Below are positions 24,405-32,208 of a stretch of 64,000 nucleotides of DNA, piece after piece. Position 1 is the first letter of the stretch, and every line of letters starts with the position of its first letter. Where the stretch lies: positions 1 to 64,000 of the forward strand of contig CAWAPE010000007.1 in NCBI GenBank assembly GCA_963783855.1, written 5' to 3'. The translations under genes were made by a program, and so were the position numbers. The notes under the pieces are model-generated. The model was given only the letters and a program-made list of their open reading frames with translations, did not search any database and was not told where the DNA came from. This DNA comes from JAKAGZ01 sp963783855 (GTDB taxonomy: Bacteria; Bacteroidota; Ignavibacteria; Ignavibacteriales; Ignavibacteriaceae).

Positions 24405-27400
24405 TTAAATCTCCTGAATGTTTTCTGTTAGCATATCATTCTTTCTCATTTCTCTTCTTTTAAGAGCATAAAAAATTGCCGGAAAGATTGTCAGTTCCAT
24501 AATTAAACTCGTAAATATACCGCCAACCATAGGGGCGGCAATTCTTTTCATTACATCAGCGCCTGCTCCATGCCCGATAAGAATAGGGAGGAGGCCGAAG
24601 AATAGAACTAAAACAGTCATCATTTTCGGCCGTATTCTTTTCACGGCTCCTTCAAATATAGATTCCCTGAGATCGGCAAAGGATTTTAACGAACCCCGGG
24701 CTCTCCAATTTTCGTAGGCAATATCCAGGTAAAGCAGCATCACTACTCCGGTTTCAGCACTGACGCCCAGCAACGCAATAATTCCAACCCACACAGCTAC
24801 ACTCATATGGAAATTTGCGAGGTAGAGAAACCAGACTGCACCGACCATTGAGAACGGGAGAGCGAGAAGTATTATTCCCGTTTTTGTAAATGATTTTGTA
24901 TTGAAGTAAAGGAGCATTATTACAAGCAATAAAGTAAGCGGCAGTACCATTGCTAATTTTTTTGCAGCTCTTTCCATGTATTCGTATTGCCCGCTCCAGA
25001 TTATTGAATATCCTGCCGGAAGCTTAACTTTTTGGGCAATGATTTTTTGTGCATTATCTACATAAGTACCAACATCAATATTTTCGATGTCAATATAAAC
25101 CCAGGAATTTGGCCTGGCGTTTTCTGTTTTTATCATTGGCGGACCTTTGCGGATGATTACATCACCTAGTTCATCCAGAGGAATGTTGCCGCCACCAGGT
25201 ATTGGAACGAGCACCCGCTTCAGGGCGTCAATATTGTCCCGGTAGTCTCTCTGGTACCTAAGATTTACAGGATAACGCTCCAGGCCTTCAACCGTTTGCG
25301 TAACATTCATACCGCCGACTGCCGACATAAATACATTTTGAACATCAGCTATAGTCAGTCCGTATCTAGCAATTGCATTTCTGTCAATATTAAAATCGAC
25401 ATAATTACCGCCGGCAGATCTTTCAGCGTAAACTGATCGGGTGCCCGGAATCTTCCTGGTTACTTCTTCAATTTTTTCCCCAATATTCTGGAGTACATTT
25501 AAGTCAGGTCCGGCAATTTTTATTCCAACAGGAGTTTTAATTCCGGTCGAAAGCATATCGATTCTTGTTTTAATAGGCATCGTCCACGCGTTGGTGAGCC
25601 CCGGTATTTTAATGGCTTTATCAAGGTCATCGACGAGTTTTTGCCTGGTCATTCCTTCAGGCCATTCGTCTTCGGGTTTTAATTGAATAGTTGTTTCAAT
25701 CATTGATAAAGGAGCCGGGTCAGTTGCGGTTTCTGCCCGGCCTACTTTACCGAAAACAGATTTAACTTCCGGAAATGATTTTATGATTCTATCGGTCTGC
25801 TGTAATAATTCTTTAGCTTTTGTAATTGATATTCCCGGCAGTGTAGTAGGCATATAAAGCAGATCGCCTTCATACAACGGCGGCATAAATTCAGAACCTA
25901 ATTTTGAGAAAGGTATCACAGTAGCTACCACAATTAAAAATGAAACACCAATTACCCACCATCTTTTTTTCATCACAAAATCCACAATAGGATGATAGAT
26001 CTTCATCAGGAATTTTGTTATCGGGTTTTCATCTTCTTTTTTCATTTTACCGCGGATAAAGTATCCCATCAGCACCGGAATAATTGTAATCGCAAGTATA
26101 GCCCCGGCAGCCATCGAGTAAGTTTTTGTAAATGCCAGCGGTTTGAACATTCTGCCTTCCTGAGCTTCGAGCGTGAATACGGGAATAAAAGAAACCGTTA
26201 TAACCAGCAACGAATAAAATATAGACGGTCCGACTTCTTTTGATGACTGAAGAATTACTGCCCAGTGAGGCCTCTGCTTTTCTACCGGCAATTGCTGATT
26301 GTGCAGAATATGGGAGTGCGAGTTTTCCACCATTATTATCGCGGCGTCCACCATCGCACCGATCGCAATCGCAATGCCTCCGAGTGACATAATGTTCGCA
26401 TTTAGTCCCTGTAATTTCATAATTAATAAAGCAGCAAGTACGGCAGTCGGCAATGTAAAGATTGCAACAAGCGAACTTCTGAAATGCATGAGGAACAGAA
26501 TAATTACCAGTGCAACGATGAGTCCTTCTTCAAGAAGTTTATCTCCAAGGTTGTCAACCGCTTTGTGGATAAGTTCGCTTCTGTCATACACCGGAACTAT
26601 TTGAACATCCGGGGGAAGCGAGGCCTTCAATTCCTTCAATCTTTTCTTTACTTTATTAATTACTGCAAGCCCGTTTTCGCCGTAGCGTTGAATTATAATT
26701 CCACCGACAGTTTCACCCTCGCCATTTAAATCCGCGAGGCCTCTTCTTAATTCAGGTCCGATATCAATATTGGCTACATCTTTAAGGTAAACAGGTGTTC
26801 CGGTGCTTTGGTTTTTTCCGATGGCAATGTTTTTCAGATCATCCACGCTCTTTATGTATCCGAGTCCTCTTACCATAAATTCCGTTTCACCCATCTCCAT
26901 TAAGCGACCGCCGACATCATTATTGCTCTGCTTTATTGCCATTTTAATTTTGCTGAGTGGAATTCCGTACGAAGCGAGTTTTGTTGGGTCGACATTTACC
27001 TGGTATTGTTTTACAAAACCTCCGACGCTCGCTACCTCCGAGACTCCGGGTATCGCGGATAATTCATATTTTAAGAACCAATCCTGCAGTGTTCGTAATT
27101 CCTGCAGGCTTCTTGTTTTAGATTTTAACGCGTACTGGTAAACCCAGCCCAGGCCGGTGGCATCAGGGCCGAGTTCGGGCGAGATGCCTTCGGGTAGTGA
27201 ACTTCGCATTGAACTTAAATATTCAAGCACCCTGCTGCGTGCCCAGTACAGGTCGGTTCCGTCTTCAAAAATTATATACACCATTGAATAACCAAAGAAT
27301 GAATAACCCCTTACATCTTTAGCATAAGGGACGGAAAGCATTTTTGATGTAAGCGGATACGTTACCTGGTCTTCAACTATCTGCGGGCCCTGACCAGGGT

Positions 27401-27590
27401 ATTTTGTAAATATAATTACCTGCACGTCACTTAAATCGGGAATTGCGTCAACCGGCGTGTTTTTTATTGCCCAGAGGCCCCCCATAATCAAAGCGGCTGT
27501 TAATATCAGCACCAATATTTTATTGTTAATTGACCATTCAATTATTTTGGCAATAATTCCTTCTTTTTCAGGACTATTTGTTGTCATCAT
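24405..27590 (-). CDS. cusA: Heavy-metal RND efflux pump, CusA/CzcA type
   Basis: A 1061-residue inner-membrane RND transporter of the heavy-metal efflux group. It has the N-terminal helix, two large periplasmic loops and twelve membrane segments. Diagnostic blocks are KYPGQGPQIVEDQVTYPLT, the helix-4 charge relay IAIGAMVDAAIIMVEN, and MPIKTRIDMLSTGIKTPVGI in the second loop, which matches CusA (Cu/Ag) more closely than CzcA. It takes Cu(I)/Ag(I) from the periplasm, the cytosol, or CusB and exports it through the outer membrane with CusB and the TolC-type protein encoded upstream. Confidence 0.93.
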   Translation of the reverse strand: MMTTNSPEKEGIIAKIIEWSINNKILVLILTAALIMGGLWAIKNTPVDAIPDLSDVQVIIFTKYPGQGPQIVEDQVTYPLTSKMLSVPYAKDVRGYSFFGYSMVYIIFEDGTDLYWARSRVLEYLSSMRSSLPEGISPELGPDATGLGWVYQYALKSKTRSLQELRTLQDWFLKYELSAIPGVSEVASVGGFVKQYQVNVDPTKLASYGIPLSKIKMAIKQSNNDVGGRLMEMGETEFMVRGLGYIKSVDDLKNIAIGKNQSTGTPVYLKDVANIDIGPELRRGLADLNGEGETVGGIIIQRYGENGLAVINKVKKRLKELKASLPPDVQIVPVYDRSELIHKAVDNLGDKLLEEGLIVALVIILFLMHFRSSLVAIFTLPTAVLAALLIMKLQGLNANIMSLGGIAIAIGAMVDAAIIMVENSHSHILHNQQLPVEKQRPHWAVILQSSKEVGPSIFYSLLVITVSFIPVFTLEAQEGRMFKPLAFTKTYSMAAGAILAITIIPVLMGYFIRGKMKKEDENPITKFLMKIYHPIVDFVMKKRWWVIGVSFLIVVATVIPFSKLGSEFMPPLYEGDLLYMPTTLPGISITKAKELLQQTDRIIKSFPEVKSVFGKVGRAETATDPAPLSMIETTIQLKPEDEWPEGMTRQKLVDDLDKAIKIPGLTNAWTMPIKTRIDMLSTGIKTPVGIKIAGPDLNVLQNIGEKIEEVTRKIPGTRSVYAERSAGGNYVDFNIDRNAIARYGLTIADVQNVFMSAVGGMNVTQTVEGLERYPVNLRYQRDYRDNIDALKRVLVPIPGGGNIPLDELGDVIIRKGPPMIKTENARPNSWVYIDIENIDVGTYVDNAQKIIAQKVKLPAGYSIIWSGQYEYMERAAKKLAMVLPLTLLLVIMLLYFNTKSFTKTGIILLALPFSMVGAVWFLYLANFHMSVAVWVGIIALLGVSAETGVVMLLYLDIAYENWRARGSLKSFADLRESIFEGAVKRIRPKMMTVLVLFFGLLPILIGHGAGADVMKRIAAPMVGGIFTSLIMELTIFPAIFYALKRREMRKNDMLTENIQEI

Positions 27591-27619
27591 TTACTCCAAA
27601 AAACTTCTTATATAGTAGA

Positions 27620-27702
27620 GTCATTCTGAATGAGCGCCCTGCCTGCTATAGGTAGGAGCGAAATGAAGAATCTATTAGATTCTTCGCTACGCTCAGAATG
27701 AC
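27620..27702. repeat. Nested palindromic intergenic repeat between cusA and cusB
   Basis: Outer arms GTCATTCTGA (27620-27629) and TCAGAATGAC (27693-27702) enclose GAAGAATCT-ATT-AGATTCTTC (27665-27685). The middle contains CCTGCCTG. The GTCATTCTGA and GAAGAATCT pieces match the boundaries of the repeat at 5762-5797. It may terminate or modulate transcription between cusB and cusA. Confidence 0.6.
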
Positions 27703-27706
27703 AAGA

Positions 27707-29281
27707 TTATTTTTTAAATTCAAAACCGTGTTCGGTTAAATTCTTTTTTACTTCTTTTATGCTGAATTCTCTCAGCGTCATTCCGCATAACGGGCATTCT
27801 CCCGGTTCATCAGAAATAACATTCCAATCCATTATATCCTGGTAAAGTTTGCCGTCTGCATTTTTATCTATGGCAGAAAGATCAATTGTACCTTTTCTTA
27901 TTCTTGGATCAGCTTTTTCAGTATCTTCTTTTTTATCCATGCTTTTCATCGTTTCTGTTTTATCTTTTTTCTTAACTTCCATTTTCATAGTATCTTTTGG
28001 GGTTGCGCCGCCGAATTGTGATAGCGCTGCTTTTAAATTGCTTTCAGAGTCGATAAGAAATTGTGCAGAAGTAACAATTGTATTTCCTGCTGCCAGTCCT
28101 TCCAGTACCTGGTATTCACCCTGCGAATAATCACCGAGTTTTACTTCAACCGGTTTGAATTTTCCATCTCCCAGTGCGAGGATTACAACATCCTTTTGAC
28201 CTGTACGAAGAACGGCCTGCTCGGGGATTACGGGATAGCTACCGAGGTTTTTACCATTTATTACAATGTTTGCAAACATAGATGGTTTTAGCTGATCGTT
28301 ATAATTAGGAATGTCAAATCTTACTTTTACCGTTCTTGTTTTTTCATCCAGTGTCGGGTAGATAAAAGAAATTTTACTTTTGAATGTTTTGCCCGGAAGA
28401 AATGAAAAAGTGATATCAGCCGGTGAACCGAGTTTTATTTTCGGTAATTCATATTCGTAAATATCTGCAATCAGCCATAGATTATTGAGGTTTGCAATTT
28501 TCAGCAGTTCCGTGCCGGCACCTATTTTTTGTCCTTCGGTTATGTTTTTATGAATCACCGTCCCATTGAAAGGGGCGTAAAGTGTAACGTATTTTTTAAT
28601 CTCTTTAGTATTTTCAATTCTCTTAATTTCAGAATCCGGGACATCGAGCAGTTCAAGTTTTCTCACGCTGTTTGCAATTAAATCTTTCCCGCTGCCGGAA
28701 ATATTTTTATCCGTGCTCTTCATTACAGATGCGCCGTATGATAATGCTGTGATCAGTTCCTGCTGCGCCGCGACAAGTTCCGGTGAATAAATATCAACCA
28801 GCTTCTGTCCCTTTTTTATTTTTTGCCCGGTGTAATTCACGTAAAGTTTTTCTATCCAGCCGCTAACCTTTGTTGTAACTATGTATTCTTTTTGTTCATC
28901 TGCCTGAAGTATCCCGTTTGTTACAACCTGAGAACTGAGATTTTTTTCTTCAACAACGGCCGTTTTAACGTTCATGTTCTGCTGGATCGCTCCGCTGATT
29001 GAAACAACTCCGCTACCTGAGGCTTCATCTTCATAAACAGGAACGAGATCCATCCCCATTCTTGATTTTCCGGGTTTGTCATAAACCTCGTTCGGATTCA
29101 TCGGTGCGCGCCAGTATGAAACTTTTTTATCTTTTTGAGTTGTCTTTGTCGTATTTCCGGTCATGTTATCAGCATTGCTGCTGTTGTTGGAACCACCGAG
29201 CCAGAGATATGTAATCACTGCTATTATTACTATTAGTATTCCGATAATTATGTTTTGAGTTTTCACTTTATTATTCTCCAA
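27707..29281 (-). CDS. cusB: CusB-type periplasmic adaptor with two metal-binding domains
   Basis: A 524-residue membrane-fusion protein. An N-terminal membrane helix (about residues 8-28) is followed by a heavy-metal-binding segment (YWRAPMNPNEVYDKPGKSRM region). Next come barrel-sandwich and hairpin domains (STKVSGWIEKLYVNYTGQ-like), a beta-barrel (LWLIADIYEYELPKIKLG), and a C-terminal extension. The extension is Lys/Met-rich and ends in a second metal domain, DEPGECPLCGMTLREF. It bridges CusA and the TolC-family channel and passes Cu(I)/Ag(I). The C-terminal extension is also encoded separately at 23436. Confidence 0.9.
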   Translation of the reverse strand: MENNKVKTQNIIIGILIVIIAVITYLWLGGSNNSSNADNMTGNTTKTTQKDKKVSYWRAPMNPNEVYDKPGKSRMGMDLVPVYEDEASGSGVVSISGAIQQNMNVKTAVVEEKNLSSQVVTNGILQADEQKEYIVTTKVSGWIEKLYVNYTGQKIKKGQKLVDIYSPELVAAQQELITALSYGASVMKSTDKNISGSGKDLIANSVRKLELLDVPDSEIKRIENTKEIKKYVTLYAPFNGTVIHKNITEGQKIGAGTELLKIANLNNLWLIADIYEYELPKIKLGSPADITFSFLPGKTFKSKISFIYPTLDEKTRTVKVRFDIPNYNDQLKPSMFANIVINGKNLGSYPVIPEQAVLRTGQKDVVILALGDGKFKPVEVKLGDYSQGEYQVLEGLAAGNTIVTSAQFLIDSESNLKAALSQFGGATPKDTMKMEVKKKDKTETMKSMDKKEDTEKADPRIRKGTIDLSAIDKNADGKLYQDIMDWNVISDEPGECPLCGMTLREFSIKEVKKNLTEHGFEFKK

Positions 29282-29296
29282 AATTATTTTCTTAAA

Positions 29297-30571
29297 TTAC
29301 CTGCCGGCAGACAAGTTTGAACCGGTTAAAAATTCCAGCTCAGCTATTTTTTTCAGATAGTCTGTTTTTAATTTGTATAGTTTCGTCTCTATCATATAAA
29401 GCTGATTTTGTGCGTCAATTACGTTTATGAAATCAACTGCGTTAACCTGGTAGCTTGATAAAGCTGAGTTTAGGTTTTGTCTGGCCTGGGTTAGCAAGCC
29501 GGATTCAAAAAGGGTGATTCTGTTTTTTAAGGAATTAAGTTCGGTAACTTTTGTACCGAACACACCGTCGAGGTATTGAAAGGCCTGGTAATACTGCTGA
29601 TTATATAATTCCTGTATTGAGGTCGCTTCCTGTACTTTTGATGATATTTTACCGCCGTAGTTTATTGGCAGAGATACACCAAGCGAAAAAGAAAGAAAAT
29701 CAGCCTGTTCCATACCGGTTTTATCAAGAGTTCCTCTTTGACCATATTGAACGCCAACCGTAAAATTCGGCAGGTAATCTTTTTCGGCTGCACTTTGCTT
29801 CAGCTTACCTTTTTCCTGTGAGAGTTGTATACCCTGCAGGTAAGGCCTGTTCGCGCGAGCAAGTGAATCGAGTTGTTTTACTGTAATATCAATTGTGTCT
29901 ATTGAATCAAATGTTTCCGTTGCAATCGGTGTGTTTGAATCCTGCAGAAGAAATGCATTCAAAGACGAAAGCGCCGAACCTTCCTTGCTTTTCAAATCCT
30001 CGATCTTATCAGAGATATTAGTTATCTCTAATTGTACTTTTATTAAATTCTGCTGGCTTGCTGTAGATACTGAATACTTTGTACTTACTACATCAGAAAT
30101 TTTTTCGAGCAGGTTTTTATTCTCTTTAGCATACATTAAACTTTTTCTGAAAAAGCTTAAAGAATAATATTTTTCACTTACATCCTTTCTTATTTCATTT
30201 TTCGCGTCTTTTATTTCTTTATCTATTATCAGAGTATCTATCGAAGCAGCGTCTTCCATCGCGGATAATTTTCCCGGGAATGGAATTGTCTGCTGCAGTC
30301 CGATTACTTTCTGTGTCATCGGTTCCTGGTTAAATGAAAATGAATTAGTGGGAAGATTCATAAGTCCCAGCATCAGCATCGGATTTGGTAGGTTAGAAAC
30401 CTGGGGAATCTTGTTTTCCGCGACGTTTCTTTTTGCGCGCAGCATAGAAAGCTTCGGGCTGACCCTTATTGCTTTATTAATCAGCGAATCCAATTTTGCT
30501 GTCTGTGCATTTACAGAGACTAAGCTCAGCAGCAAAAGTGTAGTTAAACATATAAAAAATATTTTTTTCAT
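29297..30571 (-). CDS. TolC-family outer membrane efflux protein
   Basis: A 424-residue exported protein with a signal peptide ending in SVNAQ. It has two coiled-coil repeats typical of TolC/OEP proteins: LINKAIRVSPKLSMLRAKRN at the start of repeat one, and the PYLQGIQLSQEKGKLKQSAA block, PNFTVGVQYGQRG and ISLPINYGGKIS-like strands in repeat two. It would form the outer-membrane channel of the CusCBA-like complex. The gene ends 16 bases before cusB, so the three are one operon. Confidence 0.88.
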   Translation of the reverse strand: MKKIFFICLTTLLLLSLVSVNAQTAKLDSLINKAIRVSPKLSMLRAKRNVAENKIPQVSNLPNPMLMLGLMNLPTNSFSFNQEPMTQKVIGLQQTIPFPGKLSAMEDAASIDTLIIDKEIKDAKNEIRKDVSEKYYSLSFFRKSLMYAKENKNLLEKISDVVSTKYSVSTASQQNLIKVQLEITNISDKIEDLKSKEGSALSSLNAFLLQDSNTPIATETFDSIDTIDITVKQLDSLARANRPYLQGIQLSQEKGKLKQSAAEKDYLPNFTVGVQYGQRGTLDKTGMEQADFLSFSLGVSLPINYGGKISSKVQEATSIQELYNQQYYQAFQYLDGVFGTKVTELNSLKNRITLFESGLLTQARQNLNSALSSYQVNAVDFINVIDAQNQLYMIETKLYKLKTDYLKKIAELEFLTGSNLSAGR

Positions 30572-30640
30572 CTGAAATCCTCAATAATTGTATACGGTCG
30601 TTATCAATTTGAAATAAATCAAAAGATTGATTGAGCTACA

Positions 30641-30697
30641 AGGATTCCTTAAGGGATATAGTTACCTGCCTGACGGCAGTCAGGTCCGCGGAATCCT
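30641..30697. repeat. Palindromic element upstream of the TolC-family gene
   Basis: Outer arms AGGATTCC (30641-30648) and GGAATCCT (30690-30697) enclose CCTGAC-GGCA-GTCAGG. The element separates the HYC_CC_PP gene from the TolC-family gene and may attenuate transcription or just be a dispersed repeat. Confidence 0.5.
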
Positions 30698-30716
30698 GCG
30701 TAATTATTGTGGGATT

Positions 30717-31154
30717 CTAAATCAGTAGGACGGTAGTGAAGTTATAAAGATGGTTACTCGCAAGTGGGGGCGGCGAAGTATCGGTAAATATTAAATATGA
30801 AACTGCATGTACCCGTTTAACCGGGAGAATATCTGTGATTAATGTTTTCTGTACAGATACTTCTTTCTGAATTTCAGTTTTGTTGCTTAAGTAGGAATCT
30901 TTAACATATTTTATAAATGAAACTTCGGTATCGCAACAGTTTTTAGATTTTACTGAAACTTCTTTTGTGTCATTCTTAAATAGAGAGCAGTCTTTGTGCA
31001 TCCTGTTCGTGTTTTTCACGTGGCATGAGCAGGAGGACATATCCATTTTTTCCATACTTTCTGCCATATTACAGTAATGGATTGTAAGCGGCAATCCCGT
31101 TGTAGAAACGAAAAAGAGCAGCAAAAGTGTTGATATGGATATTTTCTTAAACAT
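30717..31154 (-). CDS. HYC_CC_PP family exported protein
   Basis: A 145-residue protein with a signal sequence (ISTLLLLFFVSTTGLPLTI), followed by the HYCNMAESMEKMDMSSCSCH segment, a CCDTEVSFIKYVKDSYL segment and a C-terminal TSPPPLASNHLY. These are the HYC, CC and PP motifs that name this Bacteroidota family. Members occur at the head of heavy-metal efflux operons and are likely small periplasmic metal-binding proteins (Cys, Met and His rich). It is the first gene of the cus-like cluster and has a good promoter. Confidence 0.86.
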   Translation of the reverse strand: MFKKISISTLLLLFFVSTTGLPLTIHYCNMAESMEKMDMSSCSCHVKNTNRMHKDCSLFKNDTKEVSVKSKNCCDTEVSFIKYVKDSYLSNKTEIQKEVSVQKTLITDILPVKRVHAVSYLIFTDTSPPPLASNHLYNFTTVLLI

Positions 31155-31161
31155 TAAGCGA

Positions 31162-31191
31162 CAAATATAACTTTTTTATTTTCCTAAACAA
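31162..31191 (-). promoter_or_regulatory. Putative promoter of the copper cluster
   Basis: On the minus strand TTG (31191-31189), 19 bases, then TATATTTG (31169-31162), matching the Bacteroidota consensus. It ends 8 bases before the HYC_CC_PP start codon, so the leader would be very short. The same TTG-N19-TATATTTG arrangement occurs at 50975-51004. Confidence 0.55.
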
Positions 31192-31462
31192 TATCAAGAT
31201 AAATGCCATATATTAAAAGCCGCAATTGTGAGCCATAAATAGCATTTTTAAAACAGTGTTTGGTAATTCTCTCAAATATGAGATTACCTTTATTCATTAT
31301 TTCAATAGCAAAAATAACAATTAGTTTTCTTTCAATCTTATATAATAGACCAAAAGATTTATATAATTTTAAAGAGATAAAACTGGTTATTTAACGGAGG
31401 TTTTAGCATTTGTTTTGAGATAGTTTAATAAGGTATAATATATAAACAGTTTCCTGGGAACG

Positions 31463-31497
31463 AAAAAAAGCCGGATTTAAACAATCCGGCTTTTTTG
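31463..31497. terminator. Isolated terminator hairpin
   Basis: Arms AAAAAAGCCGGATT and AATCCGGCTTTTTT with a 5-base loop make a perfect bidirectional terminator. It is more than 200 bases from any annotated gene, so it may end an unrecognised small transcript. Confidence 0.75.
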
Positions 31498-31709
31498 TGT
31501 CGATTTTGAGAAAAATTATGCCAAATAATCTTCTTGATATTATAAGAATAATTTTTCATATTCATACCTGTATATATGATGCTTGGTAGCATAAATCCTG
31601 CAAATAATTTATAAAGTTCTTTTCTTTTCCATTCAATTCAGACAACAATTTATATCTTATAAATATTCGGGGTTTTCTATTTTTATCCACAATAAAGAAG
31701 GGCAATATT

Positions 31710-32177
31710 ATGAAGAGAATTCTCTACTCTTTTCTTTTTCTATCATTCATTTCATTTGTTTTAATCTCATTTAATTGTCAAAAAGATGTGACTAAAGACA
31801 ATGAAAAACCTGAACTCCAAAAACCGGATACCATTCCTCCAGGGCAGGCAAGTATATCCGGAGAAATAGTTGAAATTGAACCAGTCTCAAAAATGGCCGG
31901 TGATAATAGCCCGTGCTCAAAAGCTCCATGTATGGCAAAAGTTAAAATTGATGGAGTTACCTATGGAGCAGGATTCCCGGTACTGAATAAAAAGGATAAT
32001 ATTACAATTAAATTTAATTTTACTCTTAGTCCCACAACAAAAGATTTATTCCCTAATATGGATGAATCATATCCTGGTCTAAAAGTGGGCGATAAATTTA
32101 CAGCTCTTGCTGGATTTGTAAATGCAATTGGAAAAGACGAACCTGAATTTTACGTCTACGGATATTCAAAAAAATAA
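31710..32177 (+). CDS. Predicted lipoprotein, function unknown
   Basis: A 155-residue exported protein. Its signal segment, FLFLSFISFVLISFNC, ends in a Cys that can serve as the lipidation site, although SFNC is a loose lipobox. The mature part is a Pro-rich linker followed by a beta domain, with GQASISGEIVEIEPVSK and a CSKAPCMAKVKIDG Cys pair. I recognise no family. The next gene starts 31 bases downstream and encodes a large type IX-secreted protein, so the two may be co-transcribed. Confidence 0.75.
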   Translation: MKRILYSFLFLSFISFVLISFNCQKDVTKDNEKPELQKPDTIPPGQASISGEIVEIEPVSKMAGDNSPCSKAPCMAKVKIDGVTYGAGFPVLNKKDNITIKFNFTLSPTTKDLFPNMDESYPGLKVGDKFTALAGFVNAIGKDEPEFYVYGYSKK

Positions 32178-32208
32178 TTAATATTTAATAAATTGACCAG
32201 GAGATAGA

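Larger units (their letters stand above)
31155..31709. other. Divergent intergenic region
   Basis: About 555 bases between the copper cluster (minus) and the lipoprotein gene (plus). It contains the minus-strand promoter next to 31162-31191 and an isolated terminator hairpin at 31463-31497 with no gene on either side that obviously needs it. The rest is AT-rich with no frame I can support. Confidence 0.6.
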
